DNA of 64,000 bases from Blattamonas nauphoetae (GCA_033064195.1 JARBJD010000151.1:109096-173095), one strand, 5' to 3'. Counted from the stretch's first letter, positions 55,201 through 63,785 are shown. The notes: a model not told the origin generated them from the letters alone. Numbers and translations: made by a program.

Positions 55201-56349
55201 CAGTTCGATCTGAAGAATGATGAAGAAGAGGAACGACCTCACTCAGTGAAAGCGTTGAAGAAGCCGATTCCAGATCCTTCATTTGAAATGATGGTTGATA
55301 TTTCAGGACCACAACCCGAAATTGACGAGAATCCTGAAACAATGATGAACGAACTGGACGACGACCTTCTCGAGTTGGATGAACGACCAAAGGAGAAGAA
55401 GAAAAAGAAGAAGAGGGCAGTGGAGACGCTGGACGAAGTTCTGTCACCGAACGACGAGGGAATAGTGGAACCAGCTGACGAGGTTCACGAGACAAGCACA
55501 TTCGATGAAACAGTGGAACGACCAAAACGGAAGACAAAGAAAAATGACAAACGGGATGATGATGCGGAAGGAGAAATGGAACAAATGGAGCAGAATTTGG
55601 AAAAAGAGACGACAAAGAAGGAGAAGAGGAAAAAGAAGAAGAAAGAAACCATCGAGTCACACGACGAAGTTCTGTCACCGAACGACGATGGCGTGACGGA
55701 ACAAGGCGAGGTGGAGAAAGAGACGAGCACATTTGACGAGACAGTGGAACGACCGAAACGGAAGACAAAGAAGAGAGACAGACAGAATGAGGTTGTGGAA
55801 GGCGAAACGGAACAAATGGAACAGAATATGGACGAAGAAGAGACGACAAAGAAGGAGAAGAGGAAAAAGAAGAAGAAGCCAGTTGAGGAAGAAGAAGAGA
55901 AGACTGTGGAAACAGAGGATTTGGAAGAGCAAAGAACGAAGATTGAAGGAGATGAAGACAGCCAACAAAAGATGGAACGAGAAGAAGGAATCATTGCAGA
56001 ACAAGAAACGCCAATTGAACTGAACGAAGAGAAACAAGACTCGAAGAGAAAGAAGAAGAAAAAGAAAGGAAAGAAGGAAGAAGCAGATGGAGAGCAAGAA
56101 CCAGCGAACGAAGAAGTACACATCATGGAACAAGGAGTGGAGGAAGACACGAGGCCACACGAAGTGGAAGGAAAGAAGAAGCGAAAGAAGAAGAAGGACA
56201 CAGTCGACAGTGCGGAAGTTGCAGAAACTGAAGACACCGCACTTTTGGAGGGAGAGCCCGACGAGAAACCAAAAAAGAAGAAAAAGAAGAAGCAGGCGCT
56301 GCTGAACGAGATCGCAGACGATTCAATCACACTTGATGCAGACATCTGA
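46207..56349 (+). CDS. Giant single-pass surface protein (3380 residues)
   Basis: One uninterrupted frame of 10.1 kb. A signal peptide (MFMCFLFISLLPSVWPLLF) is followed by a beta-helix region to about residue 530 (FVQCTFRNISSESGGAA, FIQCVSQRGGGAVAIS). Then about 20 Ig/E-set-like repeats of roughly 98 residues run to about 2540 (LSSVSASLD.S.E.L.L.LTGK, G.CSMTIKRED, FSMSSDPQLEYGKTY, FTIP), rich in N-x-S/T sites. Next is a module with the LCGEESRPCKTVDWAW Cys pattern, shared with the protein at 27196. One membrane helix lies near 2913-2940 (LIPVIVGVVVFLMLVVLIIV), then RRRRKK and an acidic/Lys-rich 440-residue cytoplasmic tail with repeated blocks (DEVLSPND, STFDETVERPKRKTKK). Likely an adhesin or receptor-like surface protein. 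No kinase or other enzyme domain. Confidence 0.9.
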   Translation: MFMCFLFISLLPSVWPLLFDANKVVWNLPPDFYPPSSNSQTTPNSIDPTDSHQIVLPRGQFQMNSSFVESMTLSWIGQTTTLYHNTFHQTSLFFVKNSTFSLSNLLIDCSWPGTSVAKVSLSSLVVTDCRIVSNLETSPFILSCGQDGFGTTLSFISCQNSPSQSPIQLPLTQFLLSPFPRSDHSFASDAYSVDTISAHGLDLIHSNLVTNSGPLFHFGDHEPVSSSLRPTLSTLLSSSRFFNTSNIQATPSIPTPFSPSQRVVNTDITTSINHLSGTTCLSPTFGGNFLCLNTSFSNCKTRSNEDPYIFNNTKAHSYNIQLHVAETGGFEIVTYLFVQCTFRNISSESGGAALDLPTIKGGANISATTFQECYTSTFGAALFLESTPSSDYPILLHSCVFINCNASMTAGCVFASTIKILTVHNCSFIRGCALGQTGFDDGFGGGLFLLDVANAEVSSTHFIQCVSQRGGGAVAISGSSQSVRFEYVQFRESAGSKTGKDILINSEDQSTLFFTILLCDTTSGEQSVHHNVSGALATNLTTSPAKVTLVEAKGMDFLGAQPHIILSFKADVALNGEMMVVVDNSGTYERPNVKFIGTPVSPNPAARVLFFRFDNSEFSNILNLTCGEDEILQYESTYTVIAASMVNTNVDTSKQLKFITPNPPRLVAANFITDQATQTHSIVFKARHIPLGNYQAVVVSISIRFVTFTATFDGTLEAGTSNLLAKPIPVVMGDPDVNLTPHDYHDIVSFAHADTPDDPIILDRRRIYFITAYHPQLVQIKVEADFDTHQFRILLIGNYFEPGESWNATTTTGQTMLGTFDNSTQGPSEWYPFDTDTSYFKSNTQYFLETLVLENGSFAYVHYNKIYIYDPNGDPRVTSFSVQLLENPEQFVLVLQGTNLPEGVGWRATIDYGFTLYIFGMFVNSTTGVSLNMTFKTDEVYYNQTYNVTELYLEDQTAVDFQNPQFSTPPPQPQLLSVMAMLDESKENLVLDMFGKNLPHGTCSMTIKRSSNNQYLTLQFEYSSDEISPTFSMSSDPQLDYGEVYQIVNMTGDGIPVIIPSPLYFEIPAIPTLMSISVGIETDILPLTLTGKEIPDGPCDILLENSVTAVEVMITVFFQQNKGVLDLLEIIEWLEREVEYFVKSAHSPDVGFVHLRNPLKFTIPPATINVNSFFIEQQSNLGEFILKLEGDRFPQDEHWTATLTTGYTLSGMFINETNGESYATLFKEEGVDYGMMYTVANLTLNNGTTIVLQNKTFTTPVPPAELLSLQASLDDSKEYLILVLTGKSLPLGLCSLTLMREDSSEHLTLPLNCSSNETVSGRFSMSSDPQLDYGKTYLVTRFSGGAVNVIFPPNLSFTIPDDRPLVMTIDGVTSFLLPSNKHVVLSFFGTNLPTSGIWIARINNGLITNGSFSESEIRSNEISLGEGGLMPESEYKLINVTLENGTPFTLNSCEFCTPIVPTLSSVSASLEDSMEILKLELTVKYLPEGSCRMAIKREDNDAHLELSFESRGDEIISFMVSMSDPQLEYGKTYRIVNVTASEKNVFMPSPLSFTIPTPQSVPSLVGISAGVESGSIFTVTLTGERLPDGPYEVIVMKSGTTTKYSITVEFVANEGLMHVDLSDAYFVREVVYDIYQIKSLEGDIVRIPNPLKFTIPPATINVRSIFIEQQSNPLEFILKLEGDRFPQGEHWTATLTTGYTLSGMFINETNGESYATLFKEEGVDYGMMYTVANLTLNNGTTIVLQNKTFTTPVPPAELFSIQASLDDSKEYLILVLTGKNLPLGLCSLNLTREGSGQFFSLHFNCSSNETVSGRFSISSEYELEYGKTYLVARFSGGPVNVLFPPSLSFTIPDNQQLNITIFGINVDLLPSCRHYIISFFGMDLPTSGIWQARINNGLTINGSFSESEMKSNEITLGEGGLMPETEYRLINVTLENGTPITLMSDQFITPAPPTLSSVSASLDGSMEILKLELTVKNLPEGSCRMTIKREDNNQYHELSFESGWDPIISFMVSMSDPQLEYGKTYRIVNVTASEKNVFMPSPLSFTIPAAQPIPTLVSVSVGIETQVLPVTLKGEGIPDGPYEIVVMKNGSTIANSFQVIFHQNEAIFDVLRMLDSLEREVEYFVKSARSRDGVFVLIRNPLTFVIPPATTIVNRLLVKLHENPAMFILILEGLKLPTGKRWTATLTTGYSISGSFVSPTMGESDPLEFKTNGVDYDRTYTVANVSLENGTTINLQINVFTTPPAPVLSSVRASLDESKENLILVLTGKTLPHGACWMTLNREDNNQYLDLEFNCWSDEISPTFSMSSNAQLEYGKAYRIVNMTASGINVLFLSPLSFTIPTLPKPKECTIEALYATLSPDYQKARIRIRGQGLGQGAMTLSLTLSPSDIHSAVRVSEGLYQVELPLGDSTGELKCDETYEISVLEVASCIVSWKTPQTFRVPNPPKIDSVTADSNTLGTGLTIDLSGSDLRIEEDYIVTLSPSGSFIVHFNDSTHVSIEIPFDGDELDYYTTYTIESIAHVDNPDHKMDMTSDQSFTTTPKPDMILLFVSSLRGEESKLCGEESRPCKTVDWAWGILESLSIDSMSIALLDESEQRTSIEQTTGSLRLFSAEQNGMDTLVIPSAASWGERDAMIVILSSLEIRQIVVRIEVSSSKFVLLSAVNAVVTLKQGSIVGTPSSSRMNSDETSELCGWESGAIQLVNSSSSISEMSFSKLSMGVFLIKSGSLAIDTSEFTSNSPHFASFPSVCRNIKCSDDGSVEVWSLSGGDGTEDSISSWIVSSDCTLSSPIINLDSPFFIPKPQAELSTSTWDKEKDTFHVEIHGSTLIPCGLFLEVVGESESGEPESARIELLPSIATSFNETFISLDLASSIVSNLSSSNPIRGRLSYGNSVTTEEFFTFPTRKAWSSGLGTLAWLIPVIVGVVVFLMLVVLIIVCVVCRRRRKKEEDKVSDEEEEEYIEQQEDAEDKSDDSVLKQADEPIPIVTLADLIIAPEENEQFDLKNDEEEERPHSVKALKKPIPDPSFEMMVDISGPQPEIDENPETMMNELDDDLLELDERPKEKKKKKKRAVETLDEVLSPNDEGIVEPADEVHETSTFDETVERPKRKTKKNDKRDDDAEGEMEQMEQNLEKETTKKEKRKKKKKETIESHDEVLSPNDDGVTEQGEVEKETSTFDETVERPKRKTKKRDRQNEVVEGETEQMEQNMDEEETTKKEKRKKKKKPVEEEEEKTVETEDLEEQRTKIEGDEDSQQKMEREEGIIAEQETPIELNEEKQDSKRKKKKKKGKKEEADGEQEPANEEVHIMEQGVEEDTRPHEVEGKKKRKKKKDTVDSAEVAETEDTALLEGEPDEKPKKKKKKKQALLNEIADDSITLDADI
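49681..51156 (+). repeat. 1476-bp super-repeat, unit 1
   Basis: A 492-codon unit of about five domain repeats. Bases 49798-50004 are identical to 51274-51480, and further blocks (50764-50870 and 52240-52346) recur at exactly the same 1476-base offset. Confidence 0.9.
51157..52632 (+). repeat. 1476-bp super-repeat, unit 2
   Basis: Second unit; a third, more diverged and partial unit starts at about 52633 (FVIPPATTIVNRL matching FTIPPATINVNSF). Boundaries are set by periodicity and are arbitrary within a domain. Confidence 0.85.
55411..55900 (+). repeat. Acidic/lysine repeat in the cytoplasmic tail
   Basis: Two copies of a block of about 78 codons (ETLDEVLSPNDEG...STFDETVERPKRKTKK and SHDEVLSPNDDG...STFDETVERPKRKTKK), each followed by EQMEQN and TTKKEKRKKKKK. 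Low-complexity, length-variable coding repeat. Confidence 0.85.
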
Positions 56350-56546
56350 CTGGAATATGACCTCATGACGAAACATTTCTCGACAAAAATACGAATTCAA
56401 TTCGAAGGGAAGGACCAAGAATAAACCAATCTTAAATGGGGTAAAAGCTCGCTTATTTATTAATTTCTCTTTTCGGAAAATACTGTGTGTAATTAAAAAG
56501 CATTCATGGAGATGTATCAATCAATTAGAACTCACAAAAATCAATA
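56350..56546. other. Spacer after the giant surface gene
   Basis: 197 bases, AT-rich, nothing recognised. The homology with the ARM-like gene region at 42344 starts at about the ATG at 56547. Confidence 0.4.
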
Positions 56547-57023
56547 ATGTGTGTCCCATTCTTCTTTTTTTCAATGACCAAAACACTATTGTATGGTAAC
56601 CTCTCTAACATTATGCGCTCATCTGATCGTTGCCGATTCAATACGACCCTAAGTCCTGTTTCATTCTCGGAATCCACCTCGGCCTTTCTGGCATTCATCG
56701 AACTCGACTCCTCGATTGCCGCGTTTCTCGCCGGAATGGTTTCTGATGAGAGGAACTGGATCAGAAAAGGTGGAAAATCTCGTTCATTAGATGCAGATAT
56801 TCATCGCTCGTTGCAAAACGATGGATTTGATGATGCGATCGAACAGCGAATTCTGACAGTCTTTGGCGGGAGTTATCGAGCGGCTATTGTTGCCAATTCG
56901 ATCGCATTGCTCATTGCTTCTGAAGCCAACATTCCAAGAACTCAACACTGGCATACGCGTCCCGGAAGATTGTTCTCACTTTTAGATCTCTCCCTCGAGG
57001 AATTACTGGCTCTCCGACCATAA
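56547..57023 (+). pseudogene. Internally deleted ARM-like copy (in-frame deletion)
   Basis: 158 codons, ATG start, same N-terminus (MCVPFFFF) and C-terminus (LFSLLDLSLEELLALRP) as the 397-residue protein at 41151-42344. Exactly 717 bases (239 codons) are missing between FSESTSAFL and FIELDSSIAAFLA. The frame remains open, so a short protein could be made, but most of the solenoid is gone. It is in the opposite orientation to its relative, and its 3' flank to about 57112 is also duplicated. Confidence 0.85.
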
Positions 57024-57112
57024 TTTTGTTTCACGTCAACTTTTTCTCATCATATAAAATCACACAGAATGACTATTGTTTGTTCAATTGTCATTTCACG
57101 CGAGCTCTCTCA

Positions 57113-57650
57113 GTCGTGGACAAAAGTTTTCGTCTTCCGTGGATGGCGTTAACGGACAGACGACTTTATCTCATTTTCACCTAAACACTTCACTTCAATG
57201 AAAGAAGAAAATTTGTGGAAATAGAGAAGAAACAAAATCAGCTCAAGAGACAAACTTGATGAAGGTTTGATCGATTTCCAGAGGTCGATCTCATGGAAGC
57301 GTCAAGAACCAATATAATTTCTGTGGAAGAGGAGATGTGATGTGACGGGGATGTTCCTGTGCGGAAAACGAGCCATCTCCACTCCTCGCAGAGATCCTGT
57401 AGAAATGAAGACAAAAATGTGTGAAAATTTTCTTTCTAATCTCTCTTCAACCAACATTGCCAACATTCCAAACGCTTTATCTTGTCCAATTAATGCTGAT
57501 TCTGTTTCAACCGGAGGTCTGGCATTCTCTACGGGTTGCTACTAACTTTGTCGAAACTGTCAACTCGTCATCGACTTGACATCTGAGTCTGCGAATCAGG
57601 ACGTGATGTGAGTAGAATAGAAGAAGAATATCTATATCTCCAAGGATTGC
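57113..57650. other. Spacer before the Polinton-type region
   Basis: About 540 bases between the end of the duplicated ARM-like flank and the first AT-rich inverted motif at 57654. Short frames only; nothing recognised. Confidence 0.4.
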
Positions 57651-57653
57651 TAT

Positions 57654-58589
57654 TAGTCCGGGAATTATAATACTGGGAACTGAATAGTGATTCTCAATTC
57701 CGATTGAACAGAGTATTATTTTTAAAGTACAATCAGCTATGATTCCGAAATGCCGGATAATACTTGTTTTCTTGCATTTTGGTGGACACCTTTTTTGGGT
57801 TCAAATTCAATTATTTAGTCAAAAAAGAGACCCCATTTAGCAACCTTAAATCTAAAGGGTTTTTTTTCATTCATTGACAAAACAAACGTTAATTTTTTTA
57901 TTATCTGATTTTTTTATTTTGTATTAAATGACGAATCAGCTTACACCAAACAAACTTAACGAGACTCTAAAGAATGAAAAATTAATACTAATCACCGAAC
58001 CAGTTCTGAATCGTTCTGGAACCTCATATTTGGCACATGGTACTTTCGATTACGCAAGTGAAGATAAACCTGATGAGATTTATCGAGTTTACATTCCTGC
58101 TTTCATTAAAGGAGCAAGACCACATCTGAATCCAAACATGTATCACAGATTCGATAACTGTTGCAATAAAGAAAAATTCATTGAGTCACTACACAGTGAG
58201 AATTGTGAACTCGTTGGTGAATACAAAACATCAGAGTCAGTAGTGAAATATCTTCATGAAGGAGTTGAATGGAGAATCAAACCATCACAATGGATGAAAG
58301 GAGTCAGAACACACAAGATGAAGCGTAAGCATTTCACTCAATCTTTGTTGAAAACGAACTGAGAAAGCATAATTGTGAACTCATTGATGAGTACAAGAAA
58401 GTACACATTCCTTTTCACTATCGAGTGATTGGTGATGATAAAGTATACAAAGCGAGACTTGACGAATGGTTCAGAGCAAAGAGAAAACCTCACTTGAGAG
58501 GAAAGACAGAGAAGAACTCCATCGATGATTCTCCAAATGAATAATGACGAATAGATTATTTTTCTACTCATTGATTATTCCGGACTAAT
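57654..58589. repeat. Inverted motif pair bounding a sub-segment of the AT-rich region
   Basis: ATTAGTCCGGGAAT at about 57654 and ATTCCGGACTAAT at about 58576-58588 are inverted and enclose 0.94 kb with one AT-rich reading frame. They could be ends of a small element lodged beside the Polinton, or part of its terminal region. Confidence 0.45.
57928..58362 (+). CDS. Unrecognised element-associated ORF
   Basis: A 144-codon frame (MTNQLTPNKLNETLKNEKLI) with the same AT-rich codon use as the polymerase region. It reads as a soluble, charged protein with no motif that I can name. It is bracketed by the inverted motifs at 57654 and 58588. Its role in the element is unknown. Confidence 0.4.
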   Translation: MTNQLTPNKLNETLKNEKLILITEPVLNRSGTSYLAHGTFDYASEDKPDEIYRVYIPAFIKGARPHLNPNMYHRFDNCCNKEKFIESLHSENCELVGEYKTSESVVKYLHEGVEWRIKPSQWMKGVRTHKMKRKHFTQSLLKTN

Positions 58590-59321
58590 GACTATGCTCG
58601 TGTCACTGTGTCAACGGGTGTCAATGGGTCAAAATTTGATTTTCATTTTTGAAAAGTCCACCACTTGATGAAGTAACTCCATAGAGAATAAAAAAAAATG
58701 AATTTTTAAAAATTGACCTTTATTTTTGTGACCACCCAAAATTGTACCAACAAGGTCAATATCGATACGGCAAGTTCATTTATCATGTTTCTAGAGTGAT
58801 CTGACAACATTATCTGGACTTATGGGAATTTTCAAAATTAAGGCCGATTTATTTTTTTTCGGATTTTTTATTTCGCATATGAAGAGTAGGTCCAAAATGT
58901 TCAAGTGTGAGACCTCGACGTAATTTCCCTTGATGCTTAGGCAAAATGGTGCCCTTGTGATTAATGCGTAGAACTACTTGGAGGTTGTGTTGGAGACGGT
59001 CGAACTTTCGAGTTTGGCTCCGGGGTTCATGTTGGCTTCACTTAGATGTGACCGTAAATCATGCCCACCCAATGCTTATTCCTTCAAGGACTTCGCCAGT
59101 GTTAGTCATTAAGTAGGATCACGATAGAATGATCCCCAAAGGAGTATCGGGTTGTCTCGAAGAGACTTCGAACCTCACAAGGTGAGAGTCTTATGGAAAC
59201 TTACACGAACGTAAAATGGAACTAAACTTCACGTATTTTTGGTTTTCATCAATGTCAACATAAGTAAAGTCACAATTATGTCTTCAGAAAAAAACTTGGA
59301 GAAATAAAAATTTGTACAGTT
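58590..59321. other. Non-coding stretch in the AT-rich region
   Basis: About 730 bases. The first and last parts are poly-A/T-rich. The middle (58890-59230) is closer to 45% GC, contains short hairpins, and has no coding potential. I tested it by eye for a tRNA fold and did not find one. It could be a regulatory or structural RNA region or an old insertion. Confidence 0.35.
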
Positions 59322-59984
59322 TTGGAGCTCATCAAGAATAATCACTTCACTTTTTTTATTTTTGGATTTTTTAATTCGACTAAAATGGAATCTCCTCTAA
59401 AAGTTGTACTAAATTACATCACCAAAATTAAACAACTATTTCCGAACACCACGTTTGACTTCAAAGATAAACATGGATATGATCGACACTATAATCCCGA
59501 GAGTAAAAACTACAAACATCAAAGATCATATCTCCTGTCAATGCTCAAGAATCCACAAGTTCACTTCGAAGGACCAACAAAACATATTGGTGATAGTGAT
59601 ATCGAGAGTTACATACAACAAATTGAACAACAAAGAGAACAACAAGCGATTCACAAACAGAATGAACAGAACAACAATGCAATGATGAATGAAGAGGATC
59701 ACAATATCATCATCATCGATATGAAAGCTCATCCAAGAATTAACGAAACTGAACTGAGAAGACAAGCGTTCAAGATCACAAGAAAACTAAAGTCAATTGA
59801 AGAGAAGCTAATGGATCATTGGATGAAGAATCTGTTGATCATTCAAAAGAAAAACGAACGAATGGAATCAAAGGAAGTGAAGTCATTCAATGGTTTTAAC
59901 GAATGTATCTTACTTGCTGAACCACGAAACAAAATGCATTCAATTCGTGTTTACAGAGCGCACGAAGAAAGTTCAAAAGAATGA
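59322..59984 (+). CDS. Polinton accessory ORF upstream of the polymerase
   Basis: 220 codons as opened; a second ATG (MESPLKVVLNYITKIKQLF) about 20 codons in is the more likely start. It is Gln/Asn-rich in the middle (QQIEQQREQQ) with a charged helical second half (FKITRKLKSIEEKLMDHWM). No family recognised. The polymerase frame follows on the same strand, so it is probably part of the element's replication block. Confidence 0.5.
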   Translation: MELIKNNHFTFFIFGFFNSTKMESPLKVVLNYITKIKQLFPNTTFDFKDKHGYDRHYNPESKNYKHQRSYLLSMLKNPQVHFEGPTKHIGDSDIESYIQQIEQQREQQAIHKQNEQNNNAMMNEEDHNIIIIDMKAHPRINETELRRQAFKITRKLKSIEEKLMDHWMKNLLIIQKKNERMESKEVKSFNGFNECILLAEPRNKMHSIRVYRAHEESSKE

Positions 59985-60333
59985 GATCGAAAAGAAACTA
60001 CCAATGGAAAACCATATCAGTTGTACTTCCACAATCATCTGAAGAACGTTGAGGAAATTACCACATTCATAAAGTCAGTGTATGAAAAGAGAAGGATCAT
60101 CCATTCAAGATCAGTATTGACTTTGGAAAGATCGTTGAGAGAAAAGATGGTAATGAGACTACATACAACGACTTCAGACCAGAATTGGAGAACTCATCAA
60201 AGAGTTTCCCAACAGTAATTCGTCATGAGGCAGATGTCGCTGAGTATTCGAAATATGCAATCAATCTGATCAAGGAATCACAAGAGAGAACACTGATGGA
60301 TACCAAGTCAATGTTCATTGCTTTCCATTCTCT

Positions 60334-63300
60334 TTGGTTGCTGTTTACAGATTTCCAGTTGCAGGAAAAGCAAATGCTTTACTCACCATCCACATGAAGA
60401 CACACAATATTAAATACGTTGATTCTCCATACAATATCTGTTTCTTTCAAGCTGTTTCTCACAAAACACTTCCAGATACACCAGAGCATAAAATACCACT
60501 GTGTACTAGAAATGCTGAAGCTCATAGACTGTTCGCCAAATGCAAGAATCTTATCAATCCCACTCAAAAACAATTAACTGAACACTTGAAAAACTATCCT
60601 GGATTTGATATTGCATCTGACATGGAAGAAACAATGAAGATCCTAAATATCACAGTACACATTTATGAATACGATGAGGATAATAAAAAGTACTTCCTCA
60701 GTCAATCATATGTCAACGAAAATGATGATGCTCTGGTTGTCCCTATTCTCATGGTCCCACTAACTGCAACGATGGTCCATGTGATGTTCATTGCTGATCC
60801 TGAAAAACTCACTGGATATAAACTCTGTCCATATTGTCAATCAAGAGGATTCCAAGTGAAGAATACAAACTACAGCAGAGACTATGAGAAACATATTGCT
60901 GAGTGTAAGGAACTTGATGGAAAACATGTGAAGAAGATCCAACTCGATCGAACACCAAGACCATACGTTCCACATATCCTCAACAATCGAACATTTGAAT
61001 TTCTGATGGCACACAAGAGACAAAACGAGTTCAAACCAACGCAATTCTACATCACCTACGATTTCGAAACAATGGAAGATCTCATTCTTGACAACTTATT
61101 CTCTGATGACAACACACAATTAATCTCACACTTGAAGCCTCTCTCTGTTGCATCAGCAATCAAAACAAAATCAGGAGTGAAGTTAATATACTTTGATCTT
61201 CGAGATGGAAAAGACTTTGTGATGCAGTGGATAAGAGAACTCTTCAACATGCCGAGACAGTTCGAGAAGATAACTACTACGAAGACCCTGAAATTCCCCT
61301 CACAAAATGAAGTCAGTGTGATTGGATTCAACAGTTCTAGATTCGACATCAATCTCATCTTCGTGATCTCGTTGACAAGGATTGGAAAGTGGTGAGCTTC
61401 CTTGGATCAACAACGAAGTACAAACAAGTTCTGATCAGACATGAGAAAACACAACAGGTGCTCCGCTTCATTGACATGATGTCATACACAGGACCAATGA
61501 CTTTGGATATTGCAGTGAAGGCTTTTGGAGGTAAAACGAATCTTCAGAAATCATTCTTTGCTTACGAATCATTTGATTCATCAGACTACGATGCAGTGCT
61601 GAACAAACAAGAACCATTCTCCAAGTATGAATTCTATTCGAGTCTGAACAACAGTGAAATGTCCGACTATGATTACAAACTTTACCTTGACGATTGGAAC
61701 AAACAAGGATTCAAGAACCGTTGGGAATACCTCAAATTCTACCACATAAGAGATGTCGAATGCATGATTGCGCCACTGGACAATCTGATTGCTCTGAACT
61801 TCCAATACAAAGTGGATATGTTGCATAATCTCTCACTGTCAGCAAATGCTTCAGCAATCAAGTATGCATGTGCCTACAAAGACTTTGATATTGATGATGA
61901 TTTCAATGGAGTGGATCAATCTGGTGAAATAAAAATCACGAAACAATACTGGAAGTACAAGGTTGCATCGTACATTTATCAAGACCAGAAAGCACATCGC
62001 AGTACAGATAAAAATGTCACTGAAGCAGATTTCGATTGGTTTGTTCAACAATGCAAGAGAGTGTGCTATATCTGCAAGTGTCATTTCTCACAAGCAGTAA
62101 GACCAACTTTGGATAGAATCGACAATTCGAAAGGACATTCAAAAGAGAACGTGAAGATCTGCTGTGATTACTGCAACACCTACATGTCAGACAAGGACGA
62201 ACATCTCACAAGATTGAGAATTCAACTGAAGAAGTATTGCATCTGGAAATCACTACCGATGACTCTGACACACGAGCAAACATATCATAAACTTAGAGCA
62301 GCTGTGACTGGTGGATTATCGAATGTTCAACATCGACAGAATATCAAAGACGTGACTCCAATCAATCACTTCACTTACGAAGACGGAAAAGTCAAATCAA
62401 TAGATACAGAACATATTATGACTCATGTCTGTGGTGTTGATTTTAATTCTCTCTACCCAAGTGCTTTCTCATCGATCAAGAACAAGAACAATCCATACAC
62501 GAAACACAGAATGTACATGCCAGGACGATGCTTATTCACCGCAACAGGAGATAAAGAATGCCGCAAGATCATTGAAGACAAGAATCAGAAGACATTATTT
62601 GTTGCTGAATTGAAAGGACACATCGATGAGCAGTACATCAATGAATTCATAAACTTCCCACCAATCTTCAGAAACATTACGGTCAACACCTCTGAAGAAA
62701 ACATTGGAGAGAAGACCTATTCGCTGATGAAGAAACATGGATTGAAGACTGATGACAAAGAACGGAAGCTGACCCAACTCTTGAGCACACACGATCAGTA
62801 CATGTTCTTTTCGACGTACTATCTCTGGTTCCTTCTTGATTATTGCCACTTCATTGTAGACGATATTAAGAGTGTGATGGTATTCTCGAGACATGCAGGA
62901 TTTGAACCATTTGTGACCTCATTCATGAATGATCGAATTGAAGCAATGAAGGTTGGAAACAAGGGAAAAGAGCAGTTCTGTAAGACCAACTTGAATGGGA
63001 GTTACGGATACGATGGAATGAACACTGAGAAGTACAACTCAATCACAATCTGCAATGAGAAGAGAACATACCTGAAGCAAATGATGAAAGGATTTGTAGC
63101 GACAAGAGAGATCAATGAGGACAACTACATCGTGATCGAAGACAGAGAGAAAGCATCGTGCAAGACATGTCTGCAAGAAGCAGTATTCACACTCGACAAT
63201 GCGAAGTTCTGGTATCTGAATTTCATCTACAATTTCATGTACAAGTGTCTAGATATGAACAAGATTCACTTTTGTGAGGGAGACACAGACTCTGCTTATT

Positions 63301-63785
63301 GGGCGATTAGTGGAGATCCGAATGCTGGTATTCATCAACAATTTGAACACGTGATTGCTGACAAAGAATTCTATGATGCACACAAATATGAATGGTTTCC
63401 CAATCCTGAAAAAGGTGTCGATGATGAGAAGAAACTGTTAGGACTAGCAATTGAGAAGGAAGGTGAACAGATGATCTGTCTCGCACCCAAGTGTTACTCT
63501 CTCGATGAGAAATGTAAGATCAAAGGAGTGTCTCTAAAGAAAACAAATATCACAAGCAATGATTATGTGAGGTGTCTGAACGGAGAGAAAACTGTGACTA
63601 CAACATTGAACTTCCAGACGAAAAGAATCATCAGCGAAGACAACACTAATGGATTTGAGATCGCTAAAATACAACAGCAGAAACTCAGTCTCAGTGGAAT
63701 TCATCTTAAGGCAATCGTACTGGAAAATGAATCGTGTCCTCCATTCATTCATGGACTGAAAGCAACTGATTATCAAATAGAATAA
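60334..63785 (+). pseudogene. Polinton protein-primed DNA polymerase B (degraded)
   Basis: Family-B polymerase parts in order: an N-terminal region with a Cys/His cluster (CPYCQSRGFQ...HIAEC), exonuclease motifs (ITYDFETMED; GFNSSRFDINL), an embedded HNH-like zinc module (CYICKC...LDRIDNSKGHSKENVKICC), polymerase motif A (GVDFNSLYPS), motif B (KTNLNGSYGYDG), motif C (GDTDSAYW) and the KxY-like block (APKCYSL). This is the arrangement of protein-primed polymerases of Polintons and related elements. The region carries about one break, so it is a fossil copy. It is the best marker for the element's class. Confidence 0.88.

Noticed and set aside
55485-56366. A 293-codon minus-strand frame rich in Phe and Ser
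   Set aside because: Antisense of the Lys/Glu repeat tail (AAG/GAA codons read as CTT/TTC).
58890-59230. tRNA or other structured RNA gene
   Set aside because: A TTCGAACC-like T-loop is present at about 59166, but no matching acceptor stem or anticodon arm could be folded around it.
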